A stretch of 64,000 nt of DNA, from positions 668,967 through 732,966 of the forward strand of contig JAMPHP010000001.1 in assembly GCA_023663365.1 (NCBI GenBank). Reading direction: 5' to 3'. Shown here piece after piece: positions 34,796 through 43,274 of this stretch; the first letter of the stretch is position 1; each line of letters begins with the position of its first letter. The notes beneath the pieces are model-generated. The model was not told the DNA's origin and did not search any database. It was given only the letters and a program-made list of their open reading frames with translations. The position numbers were made by a program, and so were the translations under genes. This stretch comes from Muribaculaceae bacterium. GTDB taxonomy: Bacteria; Bacteroidota; Bacteroidia; Bacteroidales; Muribaculaceae.

Positions 34796-36268
34796 TCAAT
34801 AAGAAAGTACGTTCTTGCGAGCGGCATCGAGCTTAAGCAGGATGAAAAGCAGGATTGTGAAGCCCCACAGCGACGAGCCGCCATAGCTGAAGAAGGGCAA
34901 TGGGATGCCTATCACAGGGCACAGGCCTATGACCATGCCTATGTTGATGCAGAAGTGGAAGATGAAGTACGAAGCCACACAGTAGGCGTAGACGCGCGCG
35001 AAGGTGGTGGGCTGGCGCTCGCCGATTTTTATCACACGAAGAATCAAGGCGAGGAAGAGCAGGGTGACAAGAGCGGCGCCCACGAAGCCCTCTTCCTCAC
35101 CGATGGTGCAGAAGATGAAGTCGGTGTGCTGCTCAGGCACATATTTGAGCTTGGTCTGGGTGCCGTTGAGGAAGCCTTTGCCGAAGAAACCGCCCGAGCC
35201 GATGGCGATTTTCGACTGGTTCACATTGTAGCCCGCAGCGCGCAGGTCCTCCACGATGCCGAGGGCCACCTGTATACGCAGTTTCTGGTGTGGCTGCAGC
35301 TTGTCGAAGGCCATGTTGACCGAGAACAGGAATGCCACCGACAGCACTGCCGTAGCAGCGGTGACGTAGAGCCCGGGCTTGTGCAGCTTGATAGCCTCGA
35401 CCACCACGTAGATGCAGGCCACGCCTATCACACCGAGAGCGACCGGAAGCCCCGGCACTTCGATGCCGCAGGCACCTACTATGTACTCCACGATGCCGGC
35501 GCCGGCAAACCATGCTATGAGATTGCGGCCCACCTCGATGCGGCGCGAGTATATTATACCCATACCCACCATCACCACCATCACCATTAGGAGCACCACG
35601 AACTCACCTGTGGGCATACCCATCACCATGGTCTCGGTGTACTTGATGGCCACCACGAAAATCACCACGGCAAAGAATGCAGCAAAGAGCACCAGGCCGC
35701 TCATGCCCTCGCGATAGAGCACCAGGAAGAGAGCCATGAAGGTGAGGGCGGAGCCGGTCTCGTTCTGCAGCAGGATGAGCGCTATCGGCAGGAATATTAT
35801 GGTGAGGGCCTTGACGTAGTTCAGCGGCTTGGCATTGAGCACGAAGTGGTAGGTGCTGAAGAGCTTGGCCAGCGCCAGCGCCGTGGCAAATTTTGCGAAC
35901 TCCGCCGGCTGCAGGCTCATAGGGCCGAAAGATATCCACGAGCGTGAGCCTTTGATGTCGTGCGCCACCAGCGGTGTCACGGCAAGGAGGATAACCACGC
36001 CTATGTAGATGGGGAAGGCGTAGGTCTCGTACATGCGTGCGTCGATGAGTAGGATTACAAGGCCGAGAGCCAGCGAGAGGCCTATCCAGCGGAGCTGCTT
36101 GCCGGAGAACTCAGTGTCGGCAAACATGCTGGCATTGTCGAAGTTGTAGCACGCGGCGTAGATACTTACCATGCCGGCAAGCACCATTATGAGGTAGATG
36201 ATTACAGTGGTCCAGTCGAGGTTGCGGAAGGTCGACGCCGGATCATTTCTTCTTGTTGGCCGGTGCAT
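34796..36268 (-). CDS. rodA: Rod-shape SEDS peptidoglycan glycosyltransferase RodA
   Basis: RodA polymerises lipid II in the elongation machinery together with PBP2. The 490-residue multi-pass protein has the SEDS signatures GSRSWISFGPMSLQPAEFAKFATALALA and, near the C terminus, GLCPVIGIPLPFFSYGGSSLWG. It is about 110 residues longer than E. coli RodA because of extra hydrophobic sequence in the middle (about 190-320). Its start overlaps the end of mrdA by 26 nt, so the two are translationally linked. Confidence 0.95.
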   Translation of the reverse strand: MHRPTRRNDPASTFRNLDWTTVIIYLIMVLAGMVSIYAACYNFDNASMFADTEFSGKQLRWIGLSLALGLVILLIDARMYETYAFPIYIGVVILLAVTPLVAHDIKGSRSWISFGPMSLQPAEFAKFATALALAKLFSTYHFVLNAKPLNYVKALTIIFLPIALILLQNETGSALTFMALFLVLYREGMSGLVLFAAFFAVVIFVVAIKYTETMVMGMPTGEFVVLLMVMVVMVGMGIIYSRRIEVGRNLIAWFAGAGIVEYIVGACGIEVPGLPVALGVIGVACIYVVVEAIKLHKPGLYVTAATAVLSVAFLFSVNMAFDKLQPHQKLRIQVALGIVEDLRAAGYNVNQSKIAIGSGGFFGKGFLNGTQTKLKYVPEQHTDFIFCTIGEEEGFVGAALVTLLFLALILRVIKIGERQPTTFARVYAYCVASYFIFHFCINIGMVIGLCPVIGIPLPFFSYGGSSLWGFTILLFILLKLDAARKNVLSY

Positions 36269-38099
36269 AGTAGATTGAAGAGTTTAGCATTTGTTCTTCC
36301 ATGTATTTGCGCTCGGGTGCTATCGAGCCGCACAGGTACTTCTCCATCACCAGCGAGCCTATAGGCACGCCGTAGGTTGCACCCCAGCCGCCGTTTTCGA
36401 CGTAGACGGCCACGGCGATCTTGGGCTCCTGATAAGGCGCGAAGCCCATGAAGGCAGAGTGGTCTTTGCCGTGGGGGTTCTGGGCGGTGCCCGTCTTGCC
36501 GCATACCTCTATGCCCGGGATTGCGGCGCGGCGGCAGGTGCCGCCTGTCACGGCCATGCGCATACCCTCGGCCACGGCATCGTAGTAGTGTGCTTCTACT
36601 GTGGGTGCGTGGCGCTCGAAGGGTGGCATCACCGTGTCCTGGATTTCTTTCACCACATGAGGCGTGATGAAGTGGCCGCGGTTGGCGATGGTCGCACCGA
36701 GGTTTGCAATCTGAAGAGGTGTGGCGAGGATTTCGCCCTGACCGATCGACACGGATATGATGGTGTTGGCGCTCCAGTGGCCTTCGCCGTAGAATTTATT
36801 GTAAAAGCGGTCGTTGGGGATAAAGCCGCGGCTCTCACCGGGGAGGTCGACGCCGAGTCGGTAGCCGTAGCCCATCGACACGAGGTGGTTCTTCCATATC
36901 TCGAATGCTTTCGCCGAGCTTCCGTACTTGCTTCGGCGGTCGATCATGGCCTTGAAGCCCCAGCAGAAGTAGGCGTTGCATGAAGTCTGCAGCGCCGGCT
37001 TGAGCGGAAGCGGCGAAGGGTGCGCGTGGCATCCCACACGCAGGCCGCCGCTGATGTAGCCGTGCGAGCAGGGATAGGTGGTGTTGAGGTCGATGATGCC
37101 TTCCTGCAGGAAGATGAGACCTTGGGTGGGCTTGAATGTGGAGCCGGGAGGGTAGGCACCCATGATGGCGCGGTCGAAGAGGGGCCACGACTCATCCTGC
37201 ACGAGCTTCTGATAGTTCTTGCCGCGCTCACGGCCTACGAGCAGGGTGGGGTCGTAGTTGGGCATCGACACCATGCAGAGCACTTCGCCGGTGGCGGGCT
37301 CGATAGCCACTACGGCGCCGCGCTTACCCACCATGAGCGACTCGGCATACTGCTGCAGCTTGATGTCGAGGCTCAGGCGCAGGTCGCGGCCCGACACCGG
37401 CTCGACGTCGTGGGCACCGCCATCGTAGCGGCCCTGTATGCGGCCACGGGCATCGCGCATGAGTATCTCCACGCCTTTCACGCCGCGGAGGTAGGGCTCG
37501 TAGCTTTTCTCTATGCCAAGGTCACCGGTGTAGTCGCCGGCCACGTAGTAGTCGTCGCGGTCGATGTCGGCTTTCGACACCTCGCGAATGTTGCCGAGGA
37601 CGTTTGCCGCAGTCGGCTGCCGGTACTGGCGCAGGATGCGCTTCTGGATGAAGAAGCCCGGGAAGCGGTAGAGCTTTTCCTGCAGGCGTCCGTAGTCCTG
37701 CACGGAGAGCTGTGCGATGAGCCTCTGTGGGGTGTAGGTGGAGTAGCCCGGATTGAGTCGGCGGTCCTTGAGGTCGGCGAAGCGCTTGCGCAGCTGCTCG
37801 GGAGTGATGTTGATGGTGCGGCAGAAGTCGAGGGTGTCGAAGGGCTGCACGTCGCGCGGAATAAGCATCACATCGTAGGCCGGCTGGTTGAACACCACCA
37901 GCTCGCCGTTGCGGTCGTAGATAAGGCCGCGGGATGGATATACCGTTTTCTTTAGGAATGCGTTGGAATCGGCACTGCGCTTGTACTTCTCGTCGTTGAT
38001 CTGCAGGTCGAAGAGGCGCACCATGTATATGAGGGCTATCAGGACGATGAAGCCCCCGATCACGTATTTGCGTTTTTCGAGATTGTAATTCTTTCGCAC
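36243..38099 (-). CDS. mrdA: Penicillin-binding protein 2 (elongation transpeptidase)
   Basis: This class B PBP crosslinks peptidoglycan along the side wall. The 618-residue protein has an N-terminal membrane anchor (VIGGFIVLIALIYMVRLF), a dimerisation domain, and the transpeptidase domain with STFK (Ser at about 320) in AYPPGSTFKPTQG, SCN in the second motif and KTGTAQ as the third. The C terminus is a short Lys-rich tail. It lies 27 nt after mreD and overlaps rodA. Confidence 0.96.
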   Translation of the reverse strand: MRKNYNLEKRKYVIGGFIVLIALIYMVRLFDLQINDEKYKRSADSNAFLKKTVYPSRGLIYDRNGELVVFNQPAYDVMLIPRDVQPFDTLDFCRTINITPEQLRKRFADLKDRRLNPGYSTYTPQRLIAQLSVQDYGRLQEKLYRFPGFFIQKRILRQYRQPTAANVLGNIREVSKADIDRDDYYVAGDYTGDLGIEKSYEPYLRGVKGVEILMRDARGRIQGRYDGGAHDVEPVSGRDLRLSLDIKLQQYAESLMVGKRGAVVAIEPATGEVLCMVSMPNYDPTLLVGRERGKNYQKLVQDESWPLFDRAIMGAYPPGSTFKPTQGLIFLQEGIIDLNTTYPCSHGYISGGLRVGCHAHPSPLPLKPALQTSCNAYFCWGFKAMIDRRSKYGSSAKAFEIWKNHLVSMGYGYRLGVDLPGESRGFIPNDRFYNKFYGEGHWSANTIISVSIGQGEILATPLQIANLGATIANRGHFITPHVVKEIQDTVMPPFERHAPTVEAHYYDAVAEGMRMAVTGGTCRRAAIPGIEVCGKTGTAQNPHGKDHSAFMGFAPYQEPKIAVAVYVENGGWGATYGVPIGSLVMEKYLCGSIAPERKYMEEQMLNSSIYYAPANKKK

Positions 38100-38126
38100 G
38101 GGAGGGTAGTGGGAGGATGTGAGAGG

Positions 38127-38648
38127 TTATGCCCGGCTCTCACGCTTGCGGGCAAGCAGGCAGTCGAGGGCGTAGAGCAGCACGAATGTGTAGGCTGTGG
38201 AGGCTGCTATGCGGATGAGTGTGAGGCGGAAGCTGTAGAATTGGAAGGACTCTATCGTGAACATCAGCAGGCAGTAGATGAGCACCATAGTGACCATGAA
38301 TTTCATATACGCCGAGTGACCCATGGTGTGCGACGAGGGCGAGCGCCCGGCAAGGTCGTCGTCGGTGCTCACGTAGAGGTGGAACACCGGCTTGCGGGCG
38401 AAGGCAAGCACCGTGGAGCACAGGGTGTTGACGCCGGGAGTGTCGCAGAATACGTCGAGCAGCAGTCCGGCCAGGAAGCCAAGTGTCACCGACATGTTGG
38501 TGCCCAGCGTGAGCGGCAGCATCACGATGAGGTAGACAAACACCAAGGGCACAGCCACGTTGAAGAGTATCAGGTGGTTGAATATGATGGCCTGTGCCGG
38601 TATCAGCAGCAGGAAGCATATCGCATATCGGATGGCAAACTTTGTCAT
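38127..38648 (-). CDS. mreD: Rod shape-determining protein MreD
   Basis: This is a small integral membrane protein of the elongation complex. The 173-residue product has about five hydrophobic helices and the loop LGLLLDVFCDTPGVNTLCSTVLAF-like region (GFLAGLLLDVFCD) typical of MreD. It overlaps mreC by 4 nt (ATGA). Confidence 0.88.
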   Translation of the reverse strand: MTKFAIRYAICFLLLIPAQAIIFNHLILFNVAVPLVFVYLIVMLPLTLGTNMSVTLGFLAGLLLDVFCDTPGVNTLCSTVLAFARKPVFHLYVSTDDDLAGRSPSSHTMGHSAYMKFMVTMVLIYCLLMFTIESFQFYSFRLTLIRIAASTAYTFVLLYALDCLLARKRESRA

Positions 38649-39514
38649 GTGCCGAAGAGGTTCTTTTTAGCGTCGTTTTCCTCGCCGGCGGTGAGAGCCT
38701 TAAGCTCCTCGGCGTGGTTGTTGATCACAATCTGCACGTTGCCAAGGGTGGTGAAGTCGGCAAGGAGCTTCACCCGCAGCGAGAAGAAATTCTGGTTTTT
38801 ATCGGTGTTGTCGTCGAGCACCACACCCACGGGCAGGCCCGAGGGGAATACAGCCGAGTATCCGCTGGTCACTATCGTGTCGCCCACCTCGAATACCGTG
38901 TGCCTGGGCAGCTCCTCAAGCAGGGCTTCCTCGGGGCTTACGCCGTCCCACACGAGTGAGCCGAAGTAGTCGCTGCGCTTGATTTTGCACGACAGGCGGA
39001 AGTGCGGGTTGAGCAGCGAAATCACACGGGCACTGTGCGGACCCACGTTGCTCACGATGCCTACCACACCGTTTTGGTCGATCACGCCCAACTCGGGCCG
39101 CACGCCGTCGGCCGAGCCTTTGTTCACGGTGATGTAGTTGTAGGGGCGGGCGATGGAGTTGTTGATCACATGTGCCACGATGAAGTCGAAGTGGCGCACA
39201 TCGGGCTCGAGCATCAGAGTGTCGGTGAAGTCGGCCTCCTGCCTGCGCTCTATTTCCTCGCGCAGCCCCACGATTTCGGCCTGCAGCTCGGCGTTTCGCC
39301 TGTTGAGGTCTTCGTTGATGTCGCGGAGGCTGAAGTAGGATGTTACGTTGTTGGCGCCTTTGTAGGCTGTCGAGGCCATGCGCCCTGCCGAGGTGATGTA
39401 GACGTGCTGCCGATATGGGTCATCCTTAAAAAGCAGCATGCAGCTTATCACCACGTAGAACGTGAAGACAAACCACTTGCTATGCTTTATGAGAAATGAA
39501 AAGAGTTCGTTCAC
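38645..39514 (-). CDS. mreC: Rod shape-determining protein MreC
   Basis: This periplasmic scaffold protein bridges MreB/MreD and PBP2. The 289-residue product has an N-terminal membrane helix (WFVFTFYVVISCMLLF), a coiled coil at about residues 60-95 (DINEDLNRRNAELQAEIVGLREE), then the double beta-barrel domain with GVRPELGVIDQNGVVGIVSNVGP and DTIVTSGYSAVFPSGLPVG. It is 9 nt after mreB. Confidence 0.94.
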   Translation of the reverse strand: MNELFSFLIKHSKWFVFTFYVVISCMLLFKDDPYRQHVYITSAGRMASTAYKGANNVTSYFSLRDINEDLNRRNAELQAEIVGLREEIERRQEADFTDTLMLEPDVRHFDFIVAHVINNSIARPYNYITVNKGSADGVRPELGVIDQNGVVGIVSNVGPHSARVISLLNPHFRLSCKIKRSDYFGSLVWDGVSPEEALLEELPRHTVFEVGDTIVTSGYSAVFPSGLPVGVVLDDNTDKNQNFFSLRVKLLADFTTLGNVQIVINNHAEELKALTAGEENDAKKNLFGT

Positions 39515-39523
39515 CGGCCCGTC

Positions 39524-40543
39524 TTATCGGATAAGGAAGGAGAAGCGGTGAATGTTCTTCAGAGCCACGCCCGTACCCTTTGCCACGCAGAGCAGGGGGT
39601 CGTCGGCGATGTGGAACTGAATACCGATTTTGTCGATGAGGCGCTTGTCGAGGCCACGGAGCATGGCGCCGCCACCTGCCAGGTAGATGCCGTTCTTCAC
39701 GATGTCGGCGTAGAGCTCGGGGGGAGTCTGCTCGAGGGCGCTGAGCACGGCTGCTTCGATTTTGCTGATGGTCTTTTCGATGCAGTGGCAGATTTCCTGA
39801 TAGTTGACGGGAATCTCGAGCGGGAGAGCGGTCATGAGGTTGGGGCCGTGCACCACGTAGTCCTCCGGCGGGTTCTCGAGCTCGGTGAGGGCTGAGCCCA
39901 CGTGCATCTTGATTTGCTCGGCAGTGCGTACGCCCACTTTGATGTTGTGAGCGCGGCGCATGTGGTTGAGGATGTCGTCGGTGAGGTCGTCGCCGGCAAT
40001 CTGTATGCTCTTGTTGCTCACGATACCGCCGAGCGAGATCACGGCGATTTCAGTGGTGCCGCCGCCTATGTCGACAATCATGTTGCCCTGCGGAGCCTCC
40101 ACGTCGAGGCCTATGCCGAGAGCTGCTGCCATGGGCTCGTGAATCATGTACACATCGCGGCCGTCGGCGTGCTCGGAGGAGTCGCGCACGGCGCGCACTT
40201 CCACTTCGGTAGAGCCCGAGGGGATGCCCACCACCATGCGGAGCGAGGGCGAGAACCAGTTGTTCTTCGTGGAAGCCTTCTTCACAAGGCCGCGGATCAT
40301 GAGCTCGGCGGCGTTGAAGTCGGCGATCACGCCTTTGCGGAGGGGTCGCACGGTGCGGATGCCGGGGTGGCCTTTGCCCTCCATCTGGTGGGCTTCCTTA
40401 CCTACGGCGATGAGCTTGTCGGTGCGGTTGTCGAGCGCCACGATAGAGGGCTCGTTGATTACGATTTTATCGTTGTGTATGATTATCGTGTTGGCGGTGC
40501 CAAGGTCGATTGCAATTTCCTTGGTGAGCGAGAAAAGTCTCAT
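39524..40543 (-). CDS. mreB: Rod shape-determining protein MreB
   Basis: This is the actin-like ATPase that guides side-wall growth. The 339-residue protein begins FSLTKEIAIDLGTANTIIIHND, has phosphate-2 loop IVDIGGGTTEIAVISLGG, and adenosine loop ILYADIVKNGIYLAGGGAMLRGLDKRL-like sequence. It follows purH by 33 nt on the same strand, so it may share the purH promoter. Confidence 0.97.
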   Translation of the reverse strand: MRLFSLTKEIAIDLGTANTIIIHNDKIVINEPSIVALDNRTDKLIAVGKEAHQMEGKGHPGIRTVRPLRKGVIADFNAAELMIRGLVKKASTKNNWFSPSLRMVVGIPSGSTEVEVRAVRDSSEHADGRDVYMIHEPMAAALGIGLDVEAPQGNMIVDIGGGTTEIAVISLGGIVSNKSIQIAGDDLTDDILNHMRRAHNIKVGVRTAEQIKMHVGSALTELENPPEDYVVHGPNLMTALPLEIPVNYQEICHCIEKTISKIEAAVLSALEQTPPELYADIVKNGIYLAGGGAMLRGLDKRLIDKIGIQFHIADDPLLCVAKGTGVALKNIHRFSFLIR

Positions 40544-40576
40544 TTGGAGTTTGTTAAGTAATGATACGTCGTTTGA

Positions 40577-42109
40577 TTAGTGACGGAAGTGGCGGAAGCC
40601 CGTCATCACCATCGTCATGCCGTTGTTGCGGCAGTATTCAACCGAGTCGGTGTCGCGGATAGAGCCGCCGGGCTGGATCACATTGTCCACGCCTGCGGTA
40701 TGTGCTATTTCCACGCAGTCGGCGAAGGGGAAGAAAGCGTCGGAAGCCATCGTAGAGCCCTTGAGATCGAAGCCGAAGGAGTGAGCTTTCTCTATGGCGT
40801 GTTTGAGGGCATCCACGCGCGAGGTCTGGCCTACGCCCGATGCCAGGAGCTGGCCGTTGCGTGCCAGCACGATGGCGTTGCTCTTGGAGTGCTTCACTAT
40901 CTTATTGGCGAAGAGCATGTCGGCAGCCTGGGCTTCGGAGAGTGAGTCACCGGCCACGAGCTTGAGGTCGTCGGTGCTTTCGATTTTCGCGTCGGGCTCC
41001 TGCATGAGCACTCCGCCGAGGATGGTGCGCATCTTCATGGCGGGGGCTGCGGCAGCTTTGCGGCGCAGGATTATGCGGTTCTTTTTCTGGTTGAGGATAG
41101 CCATGGCGTCGTCGGAGTATTCGGGCGCGATGATTACCTCGAAGAAAATCTTGCTGATTTCGGCTGCTGCCGCGGCGTCGATGGCGCGGTTGCACACGAT
41201 GATGCCGCCGAAGGCCGACACGGGGTCTCCCGCCAGAGCGTCGGTCCAGGCCTCGAGCACGGTGTCGCGCGAGGCAAGGCCGCAGGCATTGTTGTGCTTG
41301 AGCACGGCCACGGTGGTGGTATCGAACTCGTCGATGAGTGCGCAGGCGGCGTCGATGTCGAGCAAGTTGTTGTAGGATATTTCCTTGCCGTGAAGCTGCT
41401 CGAAGAGGGCGTCGAAGTTGCCGTAGTAGCGGGCCTGCTGGTGGGGGTTCTCACCATAGCGGAGTGCCTTGGAGCCGTCGATGGCCACGCGGAGGTGCTC
41501 CTGCTCGCCGGTGCCGGTGAGGGCAAACCAGTTGAAGATGGCGCTGTCGTAGGCCGACGATACGGCGAAGGCCTCGGCGGCAAGGTGGCGGCGCTCCTCG
41601 AGGGTGGAGTTGGCGCCGTGGCTGTCGAGGATGCCCTCAAGATATGCGAACTGCGCGTCGGAGGCCACGATGATGGTGTCGGCGAAGTTCTTGGCGGCGG
41701 CGCGGATGAGTGAGATGCCGCCTATGTCGATTTTTTCGATGATTTCCTGCTCGGAAGCACCCGAGGCTACGGTGGCCTCGAAGGGGTAGAGGTCGACGAT
41801 GACCAGGTCGATGGGTGCGATTTCGTATTGTGCGAGCTCGGCGCGGTCGCCTTCGTTGTCGCGGCGTGCGAGTATGCCGCCGAACACTTTGGGGTGGAGC
41901 GTCTTCACGCGGCCTCCGAGAATAGAGGGGTAGCCGGTGAGGTCTTCCACGGCCTTGCAGGGTATGCCGAGGCTTTCGATGAAGGCACGCGAGCCGCCTG
42001 TGGAGAGGAGCTCTACGCCTTCTTTATGCAGTTTTTGTACTATTGGAGCGATGCGGTCTTTCGAGTAAACCGAGACTAATGCTGTGCGGATGGGTTTAAG
42101 TGTCGACAT
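40577..42109 (-). CDS. purH: Bifunctional AICAR transformylase/IMP cyclohydrolase
   Basis: PurH performs the last two steps of IMP synthesis. The 510-residue protein has the N-terminal MGS-like IMP cyclohydrolase domain (STGGSRAFIESLGIP, LGGRVKTLHPKVFGGILARR). The C-terminal AICAR transformylase domain shows KHNNACGLA, DPVSAFGGIIVCN and SDAFFPFADCVEIAHTAGV. It ends with the typical MTGFRHFRH. It is the first gene of the mre-mrd-rod block. Confidence 0.97.
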   Translation of the reverse strand: MSTLKPIRTALVSVYSKDRIAPIVQKLHKEGVELLSTGGSRAFIESLGIPCKAVEDLTGYPSILGGRVKTLHPKVFGGILARRDNEGDRAELAQYEIAPIDLVIVDLYPFEATVASGASEQEIIEKIDIGGISLIRAAAKNFADTIIVASDAQFAYLEGILDSHGANSTLEERRHLAAEAFAVSSAYDSAIFNWFALTGTGEQEHLRVAIDGSKALRYGENPHQQARYYGNFDALFEQLHGKEISYNNLLDIDAACALIDEFDTTTVAVLKHNNACGLASRDTVLEAWTDALAGDPVSAFGGIIVCNRAIDAAAAAEISKIFFEVIIAPEYSDDAMAILNQKKNRIILRRKAAAAPAMKMRTILGGVLMQEPDAKIESTDDLKLVAGDSLSEAQAADMLFANKIVKHSKSNAIVLARNGQLLASGVGQTSRVDALKHAIEKAHSFGFDLKGSTMASDAFFPFADCVEIAHTAGVDNVIQPGGSIRDTDSVEYCRNNGMTMVMTGFRHFRH

Positions 42110-42138
42110 TGATCTTTTTTGCGATAGCTATTGGCTCG

Positions 42139-42146
42139 CAAAATTA
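42139..42146 (-). promoter_or_regulatory. -7 box (TAATTTTG) for the purH-mre operon
   Basis: On the minus strand TAATTTTG lies about 29 nt before the purH start codon. The spacer to the divergent ruvX promoter (42210) is about 60 nt, so both directions start from one AT-rich intergenic region. Confidence 0.6.
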
Positions 42147-42209
42147 CAAAAAAATTGCCGCATTATTTATTAAAGCCCCAAAAACTTTTCAAGAAAAAAT
42201 GTTTTTTCG

Positions 42210-42217
42210 TACCTTTG
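42210..42217 (+). promoter_or_regulatory. -7 box (TACCTTTG) for ruvX
   Basis: TACCTTTG fits TAnnTTTG; TTTT at 42186-42189 is 20 nt upstream as a possible -33. The ruvX ATG is only 7 nt after the box, so the transcript would be leaderless or nearly so. Confidence 0.65.
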
Positions 42218-42224
42218 CACTCCT

Positions 42225-42662
42225 ATGGGACGCATATTGGCAATAGACTATGGCCGCAAGCGCTGCGGCATCGCCGCCACCGACCCCCTGCGCATCGTTG
42301 CGTCGGGGCTCGCCACCGTGCCCTCGGCCGAGCTCATCGACTTCGTGCGCCGCTACCGTGCCGACAATGGCATCGATTTCATCGTAGTTGGTGAGCCGCG
42401 CGACATGCAGGGGCGGCCGTCGGAGAGCACCCGTTACCTCCGCCCGGCCATGGCAGCTCTGCGCAAGGCCATCCCCGACCTCGAGATTGTGCCTTTCGAC
42501 GAGCGCTTCACCTCGGTGCTGGCCCACAGGGCAATGATTGACGGCGGCCTCGGAAAGATGGCGCGGCGCGACAAAGCCCTCGTCGACGAAATGTCGGCGA
42601 CTATAATTCTCAACGACTTCCTTGCCTCAAGGCAATATCAAGACATACTTTCTAAAGAATAA
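42225..42662 (+). CDS. ruvX: Putative Holliday junction resolvase / pre-16S rRNA nuclease YqgF
   Basis: This RNase H-like nuclease is implicated in maturation of 16S rRNA. The 145-residue protein begins GRILAIDYGRKRCGIAATDP with the first catalytic Asp. It has FIVVGEPRDMQGRPSEST, and PFDERFTSVLAHRAM with the conserved Glu and Arg, and a C-terminal VDEMSATIILNDFL helix. The def gene starts 3 nt after its stop. Confidence 0.93.
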   Translation: MGRILAIDYGRKRCGIAATDPLRIVASGLATVPSAELIDFVRRYRADNGIDFIVVGEPRDMQGRPSESTRYLRPAMAALRKAIPDLEIVPFDERFTSVLAHRAMIDGGLGKMARRDKALVDEMSATIILNDFLASRQYQDILSKE

Positions 42663-42664
42663 AT

Positions 42665-43234
42665 ATGAAACTTCCCGTATATCTCTACGGTCACCCCGTG
42701 CTCAGGAAGGTATCGGAGCCTGTCGATGCTTCTTACCCCGACCTCGCCCGGCTCGTGGCCGACATGTATGCAGCAATGTACGAGTCGGAAGGCGTGGGCC
42801 TGGCAGCTCCGCAGATTGGCCTCAACATCCGCCTCGTGGTGATCGACGCCGACCCCGTGTCCGACACTTTCCCCGAGTGCGCGGGCCGGAAGCTCACTCT
42901 TATCAATCCTGAAATCGAAATCCTCGACGGCAAGAGCATCTCGCGCCCCGAGGGCTGCCTCAGCCTGCCCGGCATCTCCGAGAGCGTGCCCCGCACCGAG
43001 CACATCCGCCTGCGCTGGCTCGACGAGAACTTCGAGCAGCACGAGGAGGAAATAGAAGGCTTTCTGGCACGCATCGTGCAGCACGAGTGCGACCATCTCG
43101 AGGGCAAGATGTTTATCGACCATCTCTCGGGCATACGCCGCCAGATGATACGTGCCAAGCTCAACAACATCGTGACCGGCCGCGTGGCCGTGGACTACCC
43201 CGTGCGTTGGGCCCCGAACGTAAGAAAACGCTGA
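42665..43234 (+). CDS. def: Peptide deformylase
   Basis: Def removes the N-formyl group from new proteins. The 189-residue protein has all three family motifs: GVGLAAPQIG, EGCLSLPG (Cys ligand) and QHECDHLEG (two His ligands and catalytic Glu). It is coupled tightly to ruvX upstream and is followed by ettA after 40 nt. Confidence 0.97.
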   Translation: MKLPVYLYGHPVLRKVSEPVDASYPDLARLVADMYAAMYESEGVGLAAPQIGLNIRLVVIDADPVSDTFPECAGRKLTLINPEIEILDGKSISRPEGCLSLPGISESVPRTEHIRLRWLDENFEQHEEEIEGFLARIVQHECDHLEGKMFIDHLSGIRRQMIRAKLNNIVTGRVAVDYPVRWAPNVRKR

Positions 43235-43274
43235 CATCCCGTCAACTCATCAACACAAACAAGCTAAACAAACA

